Of a DNA stretch of 64,000 nucleotides, positions 9,761-20,404 are shown in pieces. The notes under the pieces were generated by a model. It was not told the DNA's origin. It did not search any database and saw only the letters and a list, made by a program, of their open reading frames with translations. Position numbers and translations under genes: made by a program. The DNA comes from Symsagittifera roscoffensis. Lineage: Eukaryota > Xenacoelomorpha > Acoela > Convolutidae. The DNA is taken from assembly GCF_963678635.1 (NCBI RefSeq), contig NC_087062.1, positions 43,352,395-43,416,394 of the forward strand, written 5' to 3'. Each line of letters starts with the position of its first letter. The stretch's first letter is position 1.

Positions 9761-10419
9761 GATTGCCAAAATAATCACTACGAAGTTGATCTACTATGAA
9801 CCTCAAATTTCAAACCAATTCCATACTCACAATGGATAAAAAATAACACCCAACAAAAGCGAATAAAACAACACTATTATAAATAGAATTTTTTCCATTA
9901 ATTGAAAAAGAAGATTTAACTGATAAAATAAATTTTTGAGGACCACAAACAAATGACCCAAAATACACAATAAATCAAGTTTTTTGACCACTTGACACAA
10001 TTCCCCTATCAAATTTAGAAATTGGAAATATTTTTCTCCCTCCAACAGATAAAATTACACTTGAACTCTTAAAACAATATCAAAATCTTGACCCAGTAAT
10101 TAGACAACTAAAATCATGGCACATATACAAAACTAAGCCCGTAAAAGCAGATACCACAATTTTAAGAAATAAAACACTCCTCCGATATTTGCGAAAATTT
10201 AATAATACAACAATTAACGAAAACACAGACCTTCTAGAATATCAATTAAATGATTCTAAAGTTCCCTGTCTCCCTTTAAGTATGATACTAATAGCTTTTA
10301 ACATTTCACATACACAAAATACTAAAGGACACTCTGGATCAGAGAAAACATATTCAAACTTTACACAAAAATTTTTATTTCCCAAATGCACCAATTTGGA
10401 TAAAAGTGTTATGCAATGA
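9761..10419 (+). pseudogene. pol: pol tether and HHCC zinc-binding region (copy 2)
   Basis: The region is broken up to about 10180. The frame 10189-10419 then carries the two histidines of the integrase N-terminal zinc domain (ISHTQNTKGHSGS), with both spacing residues better kept than in copy 1, where KGH reads KAH. A frameshift near 10385 puts the two cysteines (LCNDCIVC) into the next frame. Near 10165-10190 copy 2 retains about 25 bp lost from copy 1. Confidence 0.65.
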
Positions 10420-11227
10420 TTGTATAGTATGTCAGCTAAATAAACCTTATCCAAATCAAAAACAAATAGCACAAAAACAAGATTTTAAAGGACAAAGTTT
10501 AAATTTTAACCATTGTATTTCATTCGATACAAAAGGACCAATTTCACCATCCTCTGAAGGAAACTCCTACATTATGGTTATTGTTGATGCATTTACACCT
10601 TATGTAGCACTCAATACAGTACCAGATTGTGATGCTTATCATGCTTACACAACACTTTATGAACACTGGATAGCTAAATTCGGATTACCCGAAATCTTAG
10701 TTACAGATAACGGTACAGAATTCATAAATAATGAAATCATCACACTATGTCACTTATATAACATCAAACATAAACCACGTACATCTCATGCACCTTGGAC
10801 AAACGGTTTAGTCGAAGGTAAGAACCGTTCACTACAAGAATATCTCCGATGTATCATAAATGGAAATGATACAAAATACACAGAATGGTCAGCAGATGTA
10901 AAATTATTTCTCTTAGCATACAATTCACAAATCACGACAACTTTAGGAATGTCAACATGCAAAATGGTTTTTAATGAAAAGCCACCTAAGCCGATTATGT
11001 TTACAGCAAACTCTCATAAAAATGCACAAGGTTATTGCCAACCAAATAAAGACTCAGTTTGTTATAACCTACCTTTACACACGCATGATGAAGATCATTT
11101 TCATCACCCACAAATCCTTAAATTAGCCTCCGGCACACACACCCAATGGATTTTAAATAGAGATAAAAAACACAATGAAATTTACCAAAGAGTAACAAAA
11201 AAAATTGTTACAAAGGCAAAACATTAA
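10406..11227 (+). pseudogene. pol: Ty3/gypsy integrase, catalytic core (copy 2)
   Basis: A 273-codon rve core with Asp in SFDTKGPI, Asp in VTDNGTEF, and Glu in NGLVEGKNR, with the D-35-E spacing. Compared with copy 1 there are about a dozen substitutions, including VEGMNR to VEGKNR next to the catalytic Glu and SPYEMVF to STCKMVF, so copy 2 looks slightly more decayed. It overlaps the GPY/F frame by 23 bp, so a frameshift is needed to read on. Confidence 0.85.
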
Positions 11228-11576
11228 CGAACAAATTAATTCCCGCTTTACACCAGCCTCAGATTTAAAAATTGGAACATTTGTCTTAATACCTAATTTT
11301 AATACACAAAAAGGAATTTCTAAAAATTTACAACCCCTTCGCAAAGGACCATACCAAATAATTGCCAAACCCACTGACGTAACATATAAAATCACCGATT
11401 CAAACCAAAAAGAAATTGTTCAACATCGGAACAATCTATTGCCTTACTACCCAAAAGAGTACGCACTACGCGAATTAACTCAATTATATTCTTTCACAGG
11501 TTTAAAAGTTATTCAAAATCACCCACATACGGAAAAAGAAATAAATGAACAAAAAGACATTTATCATGGAAAATAA
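11205..11576 (+). pseudogene. pol: Integrase GPY/F module (copy 2)
   Basis: The 123-codon frame carries LKIGTFVLIPNF, LRKGPYQIIAKPTDVTYKI and HRNNLLPYYP, the GPY/F C-terminal module. It is uninterrupted here, unlike in copy 1. It stops at 11574-11576 where copy 1 has a CAA codon and reads on. Confidence 0.8.
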
Positions 11577-11808
11577 AATACAAAACCAACTACAGCCCAA
11601 AACAATACAAAAAAAACTAGATCAAAAAATACCTCAAAAAGAAAGGAAAAATAGGAAAATGATAGAAAAAAGTTTACCACAAGAACAAGTCGAGAAATCA
11701 AAACATAGAGAGTCATCACGACTTAGAAATCAACCACGTAAAAACTACAAAACATTCATCCCACAATCTAAAATATTAAAGAAAGTTGAATTTGAAAAAC
11801 AACTTTAA
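11545..11808 (+). pseudogene. pol: Basic C-terminal tail of pol (copy 2)
   Basis: The 87-codon Lys/Arg/Gln-rich frame is the counterpart of 2157-2420. It overlaps the GPY/F frame by 32 bp. Its near-identity between copies gives no independent sign of selection, because the flanking non-coding DNA is equally conserved. Confidence 0.5.
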
Positions 11809-12395
11809 TTTTAAAATCCTCGCACCTCTCTATCATATTGAATCTTCATTTTTCAAAATAACATGCTGACAAAAAACGCAACAATTCTAGTTCAAATTTA
11901 GCCAATAGGATTCATTCAATCCTTCACCTTCTATAACTATAACACCAACCAATTAGACGAAAGATATTAAACTCCAGGCATATCTATAATTATAACTTTA
12001 CAACCTCCAGGTCAAAAATAAGCAAACCACTCAGACTTGACAACTAAAATAAATACCATCATAATATCATAACCCTCCCTTATCTAATAACGCAAAGATC
12101 AACAATATTTTCCCAACTTAGACCTCAAAAACCCCCCAACCAAAAAAAATAAATTAGCCTAAAGTAAAAATACGACAGTATTAATTTAGCCTAGAGTACA
12201 AAAATTTCAAAAATACCGCAGATCACCTGACAAATAAAAATAAAGCAAAGAGGACCTTTCGAACACCATAAAATTATCCCCCAACAACTTTTCACAAAAC
12301 TCAACCCACTTGTCAAAAAATCAATAAATAACTCGATCACACTTGAAATTCGCCCCAAACAACAAAAATTATTCGACCTAGAAACCATTTCTTAA
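11809..12395 (+). other. Non-coding interval plus small upstream ORF (copy 2)
   Basis: Nearly identical to 2421-3007. The last 165 bases repeat the hydrophilic 54-codon open stretch, and its TAA (12393-12395) is again followed directly by ATG. Nothing else is recognised. Confidence 0.45.
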
Positions 12396-12506
12396 ATGCT
12401 CTTCTCTGGATCAGTCAATATCTTTAAAAATACAATTTTCAACATTTTCATAAACTCTTTCACAATACTTAAACTTTTATTCTTATTTCTTTTTGATACC
12501 TTTTGA
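12396..12506 (+). pseudogene. Small hydrophobic ORF, truncated (copy 2)
   Basis: Counterpart of 3008-3247. One extra T near 12500 (ACCTTTTGAAG against ACCTTTGAAG) brings a TGA into frame after 36 codons. The remaining hydrophobic sequence continues out of frame to 12636. Confidence 0.45.
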
Positions 12507-12636
12507 AGCTTTTATAATAATTTTAATCATTTTTTGCAACATTTTTTTAATTTTCTACTCCCTATTTGAAAAAAATCTCCAACTTTTCCATATCATTGAC
12601 CATATTCACAGGTACGATAACCCAAAGTTTATTTAA

Positions 12637-12867
12637 ATGATACGAACAATTTTTAGTAGAACAGATATTTTTTTACTATTTGTAACTTTTATAACATTTT
12701 TATCATCCCTAATATTGACAATGTGCAAATGTATAGAAAAGGCAATAATCACATTCGCCCTAGCAACAATCCTTTTAATTCTTTTCCTTGAAGAATACTA
12801 CAATAAACAAAAAAAAGGCAATAATCACATTCGCCCTAGCAACAATCCTTTTAATTCTTTTCCTTGA
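12637..12867 (+). CDS. Small membrane-type protein (copy 2)
   Basis: Counterpart of 3248-3478 with two or three substitutions. Two hydrophobic helices; the second lies in the first unit of the 76-bp repeat. The frame ends inside the second repeat unit. Not recognised. Confidence 0.45.
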   Translation: MIRTIFSRTDIFLLFVTFITFLSSLILTMCKCIEKAIITFALATILLILFLEEYYNKQKKGNNHIRPSNNPFNSFP

Positions 12868-12965
12868 AGAATACTACAATAAACAAAAAAAAGGCAATAA
12901 TCACATTTGCCCTAGCAACAATCCTTTTAATTCTTTTCCTTGAAAAATACTACAATAAACAAAAA
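12739..12965 (+). repeat. 76-bp tandem repeat, three units (copy 2)
   Basis: The GGCAATAATCACA landmark recurs at 12741, 12817 and 12893, the same exact 76-bp spacing as in copy 1, so the triplication predates the duplication of the whole element. Confidence 0.9.
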
Positions 12966-12977
12966 ATTTTTCACTAG

Positions 12978-13328
12978 GAAAAATCAATCAGAATACCTTC
13001 AAAAATTGCTAACCAACAATCACACAGTCAGTCTTCACCGACATCATCCCAAGAAAACCCGACAATACCTACAACTACCCAAAACCCCCAAACATCCACA
13101 CAAATTTCTTTCCAAGATAACCCATACACTTTTGAAGAACGACACGCTCGCTTATCCGAACCATTAGAACCAGTTCAGCGACAAGCACCCCTAAGTGAAC
13201 CAACATATAATTTATACCCAATATTACCACAAGAATTAAGTAGAATAAGACACATTAGTCAAAATCAAAATCTTTTCTCTCCAACCCTAAATAAAAAGAC
13301 CCAGGTTAAGCTAACCAAAAAATCGTAA
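12978..13328 (+). CDS. Hydrophilic tail ORF after the 76-bp repeat (copy 2)
   Basis: 116 open codons after a TAG at 12975-12977, matching 3589-3939. Rich in Ser, Pro, Thr and Gln, then charged. No start codon and no recognised domain; probably the tail of a membrane protein whose helix is encoded by the preceding repeat. Confidence 0.4.
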   Translation, partial: EKSIRIPSKIANQQSHSQSSPTSSQENPTIPTTTQNPQTSTQISFQDNPYTFEERHARLSEPLEPVQRQAPLSEPTYNLYPILPQELSRIRHISQNQNLFSPTLNKKTQVKLTKKS

Positions 13329-13351
13329 GGACTAACAGTCTAAGAAAATAG

Positions 13352-13714
13352 AAATACCTAACAACTTTTTGCATCCCTCATCCTAAACCTTATGTCAAAA
13401 ATCTAGGAAATAAGCAAACAATCGTTTTACACAACTGTGAAATAGATAACAAAAAATACGATCTTGTAATCACACCCCATACACAAACAGTTCAATACAT
13501 TAGAACAAAACGACAAACAATAAAAAGAAAAATTATAAACAAACAAAAACAAATCACACGAAAAAGATTTTCAAAAAATAGAAACGCATTTTCTGAATCA
13601 GAAGCCAGCAGTTTAGATGAACTCTACAAATTAAAAGAATCGATTGATAAAAATTGTCCCATTCACAATCAATTATATTTTTCCGATTCAGAAACAACTT
13701 CAAATTCATCATAA
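13352..13714 (+). CDS. Unrecognised 120-codon ORF (copy 2)
   Basis: Open from after a TAG at 13349-13351 to a TAA at 13712-13714. The first half is basic (RTKRQTIKRKIINKQKQITR) and the second half acidic with Ser (SESEASSLDELYKLKES). The basic stretch resembles a nuclear or RNA-binding tail, but no family is recognised. Homology with copy 1 ends at the last codons. No ATG is seen near the start, so it may be an exon or the end of a larger frame. Confidence 0.4.
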   Translation, partial: KYLTTFCIPHPKPYVKNLGNKQTIVLHNCEIDNKKYDLVITPHTQTVQYIRTKRQTIKRKIINKQKQITRKRFSKNRNAFSESEASSLDELYKLKESIDKNCPIHNQLYFSDSETTSNSS

Positions 13715-13952
13715 CATCCAAATACTCCAACAAAATAGTCTACAACTAAAATTCGAAATCACGATTAAACTTAACAAAATTGTTCAACATCCTTACCCAT
13801 TAAACCCACCCAATATAACAGCTCAATCACTACCACCACCATTTATAACAACTGAAGTAATATATAAGTACGACAGATATACCAAAAAGACAATTGGTTA
13901 CATCACATTTTATAACCCATACTCAGGATTATCATACACATGTATATTCTAA
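13715..13952 (+). CDS. Short unrecognised ORF upstream of the envelope-like gene
   Basis: A frame open from 13644 to 13952 has plausible composition from about 13715 on, with a Tyr/Lys-rich end (YKYDRYTKKTIGYITFYNP). It overlaps the start of the envelope-like frame by 13 bp. It could be a small ORF or an upstream exon. Confidence 0.3.
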
Positions 13953-16476
13953 AAATATTAATATTTCAACAAATCTTTTTTCCAATATTTTCCGATCAGA
14001 ACACAAATCCTTCTCCCCGCACAGGACCCCAGGACTTATTAGTAACACACTACGATTGTGAAGAAAATGAACAAAAAACACTACACAAATATGCAATAAA
14101 TCAAGTATCACAATGCCAAACAGAACCACAAGCTATAGAAACTACAATTATAATAGCGACACTGTATTCGAAAGCCCGAGCAACTACAGTCGCAGGATAT
14201 AAATTTACAGCAACCTTTTCCGAAAAGAAAGTACATTGTTCACAAGTTTCAGACGGAAACAAAAACCGACTTGACCACGAATCATTCTACCAAAGTAATA
14301 TAGAACGACTTCTACATCTAAATCCCGATGATTGTAAAAACGAGCTACTCAGACTAAATATCACAAGAAAAAAAAACACCGACAGAAAACTAGTATATTT
14401 TCAAGTCTTTGCCGATTCTGTACATCAAGCAGAACTTGAAAGATATCAAGGACATATAAAACTAGATGAAAATACCCATACAACGGCGCACACGGAAGAT
14501 TAACTTATGACATACACGATAAGCACTGGATACCACATATTGGAATAAATAATCCATCAAACTGCAAAGCAGACACAAAAAATAAAGGATATCAAGAAAT
14601 AATGTTTTTCGATTGGAAAATACAACTCGAAAAAATACAACTCACTCGAGATTTATCCGACAACACAATGATCTATCAAGGAATTAGATTACCTTGTAAA
14701 AACGATCAAGGTTATTGTGATCCTACAACACGGACACAAGCAACAATTGTTTGGTTTCCCGAAGATACATGCACAAAATTTCAAGTAGCAAAAATACACG
14801 CTCGAATGATAAAATTTCACGAAAAATATTTTATAGAATCAATTCCATTTGAACAAATCCATCCATCACGAAAACAAAGTACTGATTTCCGAAATATCCA
14901 TAATATAGAAAATAAATTAACACGTTTCCAAATATATCCAGAAACAGAAATCGCATGCAAATACAGGAACCCACTTTGCAAAACACAATATTCTGAAATA
15001 CTAGTTGAATACGAAAAAAGTTTCGACATGACCACTGGAAAAATAAAATTTGACCCTTATGCCGCAGGTCACCCTCTAAACGAAGGAACATCATATATAC
15101 CAGTTAACTTTCAAAAAAGCAATGGTCAACCTGGTGGAAAACTAAAGCCACATGACACTAGAAGTTCACGTTTACAAGAACTATCACTAATGAATAACAC
15201 TTATTTTGGTAATATCCACTATGATATTCACTTAGATACGAAGTTAGACTACACGATTAGTCGAATTTTTCAAGAAATGTCACTCTCCGAATTAGAAACA
15301 CTTCACCAACTATGCGAATTAGAAAGGACACAAATCCTACAATCACTCGCACTAGCAGTATTAAAAATACCCTACGCAGGATATTTATTGTCAGGAAATA
15401 GATCAAATTTTCTAGACTACGAAGGAAACATTTTATGGTTTTATACTTGTACCAAAAAAAGTATCACCACTATATGTTTTTGAAGATAAACGCAGCTATA
15501 AAAGAGTCCCTATATTTTATAAAAATAAGGTACATTTTGTTGACACACTCTCAAGACGAACATATTTTTGGGATACCGCAGTCCCATGTGGATCAGAAAA
15601 TAGCCACAATATAATAAAATTGAATCCTGATGAAGATAAATATTATCGTCTTACTCCATACCCTACGTTAATGCAATCACTCAAAAAATTTTCACCCGAA
15701 AGCATCAGAGCTATTGCTCGTAATCCAAATATTGACTTACAATCAATTGGAATATATTCAAAATCAGATATCCAACACCACATTAGAACACAACAATTCC
15801 AAGAATTATTAACACAAATTGACACTATACAAAGACAATCAATTGATCAAAACTTACGAAAACTTGCCGAAACCGCAGGATTTGCAGATATTTATACACA
15901 AGATTATAGCGGATATTTTAGAGACATTAAAGACTATATATATCTAAACGGTAAAAAACACAGACCACAAGATATTTCACCTATAAATATTTTTAACTTG
16001 TTACCCTAAAAAATGAAATTCTCGATTTTCTAGGATGGCCCTATTACATCTTAGAAAAATTAACTATCCTATACGCAATGTTTAACTTTATAGGATTTCT
16101 TTTTTCACTTTTAAAAGGATTCTATAACACATGCGCTATACACACACAAGTAAGTAGACAAGCAAGTGTAGCACGCATACTATTTGCAGGATTTTTTGAA
16201 ATTTTTTCTTCATCAATAAACAAAATTCTTCTAGACGCACAAATAAAAGAATATAATAAAAAAATAGCGACAAGACAGAACACGTACGACGAAGAACATA
16301 ATAACATAGAAGTAACACCTACCGCACCACAGTTGCCACCCCTACCACATAACCATCCATTATCCTTAGTCCCACGTAATTTCCGAAACCTAGCAATAAC
16401 ACATAACCCAAATTTTAGACCAAATATATCGCAAAGTCCCATACAACATATAAATGACACATCATTCACAAGATGA
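13940..16476 (+). pseudogene. Envelope-like glycoprotein, broken in three places
   Basis: The ATG at 13940 opens a hydrophobic signal-peptide-like stretch (about 18 residues, then Asp-Gln), followed by a Cys-containing ectodomain with spaced cysteines (THYDCEE, VSQCQTEP, VHCSQVS). The ectodomain continues in a second frame (14602-15483), a third (from about 15455 to 16009) and a fourth up to 16476. The last part has a long hydrophobic segment near 16078-16140, suitable as a membrane anchor, and a polar tail. Breaks are near 14495, 15455 and 16008. Position after pol fits env of an env-bearing gypsy element. The YDC-type start recalls env proteins of some invertebrate retroelements, but the fusion-protein class is not decided. 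Confidence 0.6.
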
Positions 16477-16554
16477 TAATACATATGAACAAATTATAGA
16501 ACAACCCCATACTACCGCTTTTCAGTCTCAAAATAATCATTTTTTTAGCCCACG

Positions 16555-17346
16555 ATGAGCCGACAACTTGGATCCCTACACCGCTCAAATTCCCACCCAA
16601 CCAACCTCCACACTCCAATCCCAATAATCCCACTTTTTGCTTTCCCACCACCCGATTTCCCAACTCTTAATATATCATCAAGCACGAATTCGGATACTAA
16701 CTCAGATATTTCAGTTTTATACTCCATCTCACAACTTAATAACTCTAATATAGAAACCCCTGACGAATTTGCAGACTCCGAACCATCTCCATCCAATAAT
16801 TTTCAAACCAACTCCTCAGTTTTTTCAAAACCCCCTTTTCAACCAATCCCACCAAATAATTCTCTCCCATCCGTTTCCACTCCTTCTTCTGCTTCGCAAG
16901 TAACCCCAACCTACTCTCCATTTCATTCCGACCGATCATCTAATAATTCTCCAGATACCCCCCAAATTTCCCAGGAACTCGATAATTTTATCACCCTACA
17001 ACAACAGTTAATACACCCTAACACCCTCACCATACATCAAATTTCATCCACAATAGAATCCTCAAACCCACCTACTCCTACACCCTCCTCAGCTTACACT
17101 GCATCATTAGCACAATCATCCACATCCACCGAAACATCGAATAGCACTCACCGATCTTATCGCACTTTTAAACGAAAATTCCCGAATCACCCGTTCCCGA
17201 CCAAACCCGGAACAGCCTGCGAATATATTAATCATCCACAACACACAAACACGAAAGATTTTCTAGCAATCACCTTACCCTCATTCCCACAATATACATT
17301 AAACACACCTAACGACACTAACGACACACGTAGTTTTGTAGATTAA
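16555..17346 (+). CDS. Pro/Ser/Thr-rich ORF after env
   Basis: A continuous 263-codon frame from the ATG at 16555. Ser, Pro, Thr and Asn make up most of it, and it looks disordered. A small basic segment near the end (SYRTFKRKFPNHP) is followed by a hydrophobic/polar tail. No domain is recognised. It is one of the longest unbroken frames of the element. It lies between env and an unrecognised ORF, so it is probably an accessory gene or part of a larger 3' protein. Confidence 0.45.
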   Translation: MSRQLGSLHRSNSHPTNLHTPIPIIPLFAFPPPDFPTLNISSSTNSDTNSDISVLYSISQLNNSNIETPDEFADSEPSPSNNFQTNSSVFSKPPFQPIPPNNSLPSVSTPSSASQVTPTYSPFHSDRSSNNSPDTPQISQELDNFITLQQQLIHPNTLTIHQISSTIESSNPPTPTPSSAYTASLAQSSTSTETSNSTHRSYRTFKRKFPNHPFPTKPGTACEYINHPQHTNTKDFLAITLPSFPQYTLNTPNDTNDTRSFVD

Positions 17347-17354
17347 CATGTTTT

Positions 17355-18367
17355 AATGCCCACACTTCACTGGACAGCATATTACCATTTTACTAATCCC
17401 TTTTGCCTGCCACTACCTAGTACTCATGACGATATAGAAAAGAATAAAGATATGCTATATAGACTCACCGCAACACTAAAACCTAGACAATTTACTTAAA
17501 TAGGATATAAAAAAATTACTAAACACATTCACTGCACCTCGTGCTAACGAATTTACAATAGAATATTACGACCATAATATCATCCGAACTAATCAAGACC
17601 AATTTCTAGACGACGACCGCTTCGCTAACCCACAACTAACAGAAAAATTTTTCATCAAAACGTCATATGTATTCACACTTAATATTTTTGATAGAAAATT
17701 TGATCACATCATTTCTGAAGCACTAAATGATATTCAAGCTTACGAAAGTTTTAAAGACAAATTTCAGTTATTTTCACTAACCTTTCACTTCCTTGCACCA
17801 CATGAACGCGATTTGCACTGTTCACACGGCATTATGTTACGCACTAAACAGACTCATACATATACATACTGTCGCTTCATACAAAATCACTTTGATTTAC
17901 ATACTCCATCAAGACAACCACACCATCGTTTTCAGTTGCTTAACTCGAAGTACACTTCACCATTTTTTCTTAATTTCACCTATTGCATCAAGGATACTAA
18001 CCTCCACGGCATCCTCCGCAATTATGACCCGGTAACACAAATGTATATATTTTGTCCCATCACGAAGACTTTTAACGCCGAAGAATCCAGACCCTTCATT
18101 ATCCCACATGAATTTATCCAGCCTATAGAAATCCCCATATTAGAATTTATTCACAATACTAAAAATAATCACAAAATATATAACCTCATTCAAAACACAC
18201 CTTATGAGTTTGCAGTAGGCACCGAAGAAGTAAAAACCATTAAAGCACTTCAATTGCTTTGGTCACTGCTTCAAACTAAAAACATCATTCGCATACTAGC
18301 AAAATTACTAACAACATCGGACATGATACACGACATCTTCCCCCACGGCTTTTTCCCAGACGATTAA
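17355..18367 (+). pseudogene. Unrecognised 3' ORF with one frameshift
   Basis: An ATG at 17355 opens 47 codons to a TAA at 17496-17498. A second frame is then open from 17504 to the TAA at 18365-18367, 287 codons with no ATG near its start, so a single indel near 17500 most likely split one protein of roughly 335 residues. It has scattered Cys and His (HERDLHCSHG, TYCRF, FTYCIKD, YIFCPIT) and amphipathic helices near the end, and reads as a folded protein rather than low complexity. No family is recognised. A strong GTAAGT donor starts 3 bp after the stop. Confidence 0.45.
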
Positions 18368-18370
18368 CAG

Positions 18371-18454
18371 GTAAGTATAATTTAAAAATTTTCTTAACTA
18401 ATAAATTTAAATTAGTACTAACCATTCTTTCTTATGTTTCTTTTACATTTCTAG
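18371..18454 (+). other. Candidate 84-bp spliceosomal intron
   Basis: CAG|GTAAGTATAA begins directly after the stop codon of the preceding ORF. A pyrimidine-rich tract ends in TTTTACATTTCTAG|TC at 18454. Both ends match animal consensus well. If spliced, it lies at the 3' end of the ORF or in the element's 3' untranslated region. No transcript evidence is available. Confidence 0.4.
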
Positions 18455-20383
18455 TCTTCATACCACGATCATCTGCAAAAAACAGAAAAGAAAAATAAAA
18501 AATAAATTTGTTAAAATTCTTCTAAACTCCATTAATAATTTGCACAAGATAATATGATAAAATTCATACCAAATGTAGTAAGTTAATTTATAAATTGTTT
18601 CCCCATAAAGCAGTAAATTTAATTACAATAAAAATTTATATCTTTAAATTTTCCCAAAAAAGCAGTAAATTTGAAATTCTATGTAATAAGTTGATAAAAT
18701 GAAAATGCAGTACTAACCTTTTGATATTTTCATTCACTCGCACAAAAATTCTATCCAAACTCGCACAGCTCGCCCACGAAGAATTGTTTAAATAATGATT
18801 TTAAGTTTCAAGTTTTCACACTCAACAACTCTAACACACGATAACAAGTTTCAAACTTTCCTTTAACCCGGTTGGAAACGAATTATATACTAAATCAAAC
18901 TAACCAACGCAGCTTACTAAACACCACGAATCACAAAATAACAGCATGACTAAGAAAAGAAAACCAACGGTACCCAAACCGGATTAACCCAGTTTAAAAC
19001 TGGATAATTTAATCTTTTGAAGACTATTATAAAGTCTAAGAAAGAAATAATAAAATACAAAAAAATCGCAAGACAAACCCATACCAAAAACAATTGGATT
19101 TTTGAAAAAAGGACACAACGAAAGAAACATAAGAAAGACCAACATAAAACCAACATAAAACGTTATCACATAACTGGACCTCTCAAAGAAACCGCACGAA
19201 ATCATACTCCCACTCCTGGCCTAACCCACCAGAAAGGACGTCCTGAGCATGCTCTATAGCCGGCCTAACCCATCGCGCTACATCCACGCTTTGTGACCAC
19301 GCTTCTATTTTTAATAAGAGGTACTCAAGGGTGAGTAACTCTTCAAAATAACCGAACTAAAACAAAATGCTTTTGTGAAAACAATCAACTAAATTCATAA
19401 TTAAAAAACCAAACTAATAAAAATTTTATAAAAGGTAAATCATACCTTGCAGTATATAGATCAACACACAACAACAAAGACGAACATCCAAAGACAAAAT
19501 GATCCCATTACACTCGAACAAGAATGGCTAACCACAACCGATATGCCGTCCACAATCACAACTCAAAGGATTTAGAGTACGACTTGACTTCGCAGAAAAG
19601 GACTTCATTGAACTAGACCAATGACCACCTCGATGTTCAAGTATACGTACAAATCCGAATTACGAGGCATCCCTTCCACACACGATCTCCACGCCATTCC
19701 CAGACGAGGTTGAACACAAACAAGTTCTCTACATAATACAGAAAAACCCGTCATAGCAAACCATTTTGAAATCAGATTGATTTCATTGGGGAACACAGTC
19801 GTTGTCACAAGACGACACAACGATTGATGTCCCTAAATCCAGCGTCCTGGAACTTCTTTAACAAGAGGAACTGGACAAGAATATGATGTTCGCCAAATAC
19901 CAACGTTCATCATCCATCCTTTGAATTGCAGAAAGATAATTCTAAAAACTCTGTAAAACCCGGATGGCTGGAACCTGATCTAAACTATATTTTATGATTG
20001 GATAAATTGGATATTTCACCACTGTAAAGTATTTAATATTAACTAATCATAAACCATCTAACTAACAACCCACTTATTTGTAAGTGCTGAAATTACTTGT
20101 AATTTCAGCACCAGAGAGATTTGAATTTAACTTAGAAATTAGTTGTCTCTCCAAGAGAACTTCAGCAGCCGCAACAAACCAGTATACCCTAGATCTATTG
20201 AGCCTAGCAGAGACTAGTTAAACACCCTGAGACTAGAAAGTATAAGAGTAAGATTAGGATCGGTATTAGACTAAGAAGTTGCACGAATCTATCCGGCCGA
20301 AAATAAGATAGCGTGACGAGCAGACGGTGTACCCTATCCGAAATTACTCTATGAGTTAACCACATCGGTTTTAACTCAACACG
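18455..20383 (+). other. 3' non-coding end of the retroelement, possible LTR
   Basis: No substantial ORF. The A/C-rich bias persists. Features seen: AAAGCAGTAAATTT twice (about 18606 and 18662); a GTGAGT donor-like site at about 19331 with an acceptor-like CATACCTTGCAG ending near 19451; a perfect hairpin at 20084-20111. The stretch ends in ...CAACA at 20383, where sequence shared with array B begins. A 3' LTR ending in CA at this point is plausible but untestable without the 5' LTR. Confidence 0.4.
20084..20111. repeat. Perfect 13-bp-stem hairpin
   Basis: Left arm GTGCTGAAATTAC, 2-base TT loop, right arm GTAATTTCAGCAC, an exact inverted repeat. It lies about 270 bp before the inferred end of the retroelement. 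Confidence 0.9.
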
Positions 20384-20404
20384 CACGGACAGACATACAC
20401 TGCT

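Larger units (their letters stand above)
4319..20383 (+). mobile_element. Ty3/gypsy-like retroelement with envelope-like gene (copy 2)
   Basis: Order on the + strand: gag (4441-8169, broken), protease remnant, RT, RNase H tail, integrase, small membrane-type ORFs, envelope-like glycoprotein (13940-16476), a Pro/Ser/Thr-rich ORF, an unrecognised ORF to 18367, then about 2 kb of non-coding sequence. The A/C-rich, G-poor strand bias continues to about 20383, where sequence shared with array B begins; the last bases before the boundary are ...ACTCAACA, compatible with a CA-ending LTR. The 5' LTR is not in the window, so the LTR ends are inferred. Length and ORF number exceed those of a typical gypsy element. 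Confidence 0.75.

Noticed and set aside
19017-19259. 80-codon Lys-rich ORF in the 3' non-coding part of the gypsy element
   Set aside because: Composition follows the A-rich strand; no domain and no second copy to compare.
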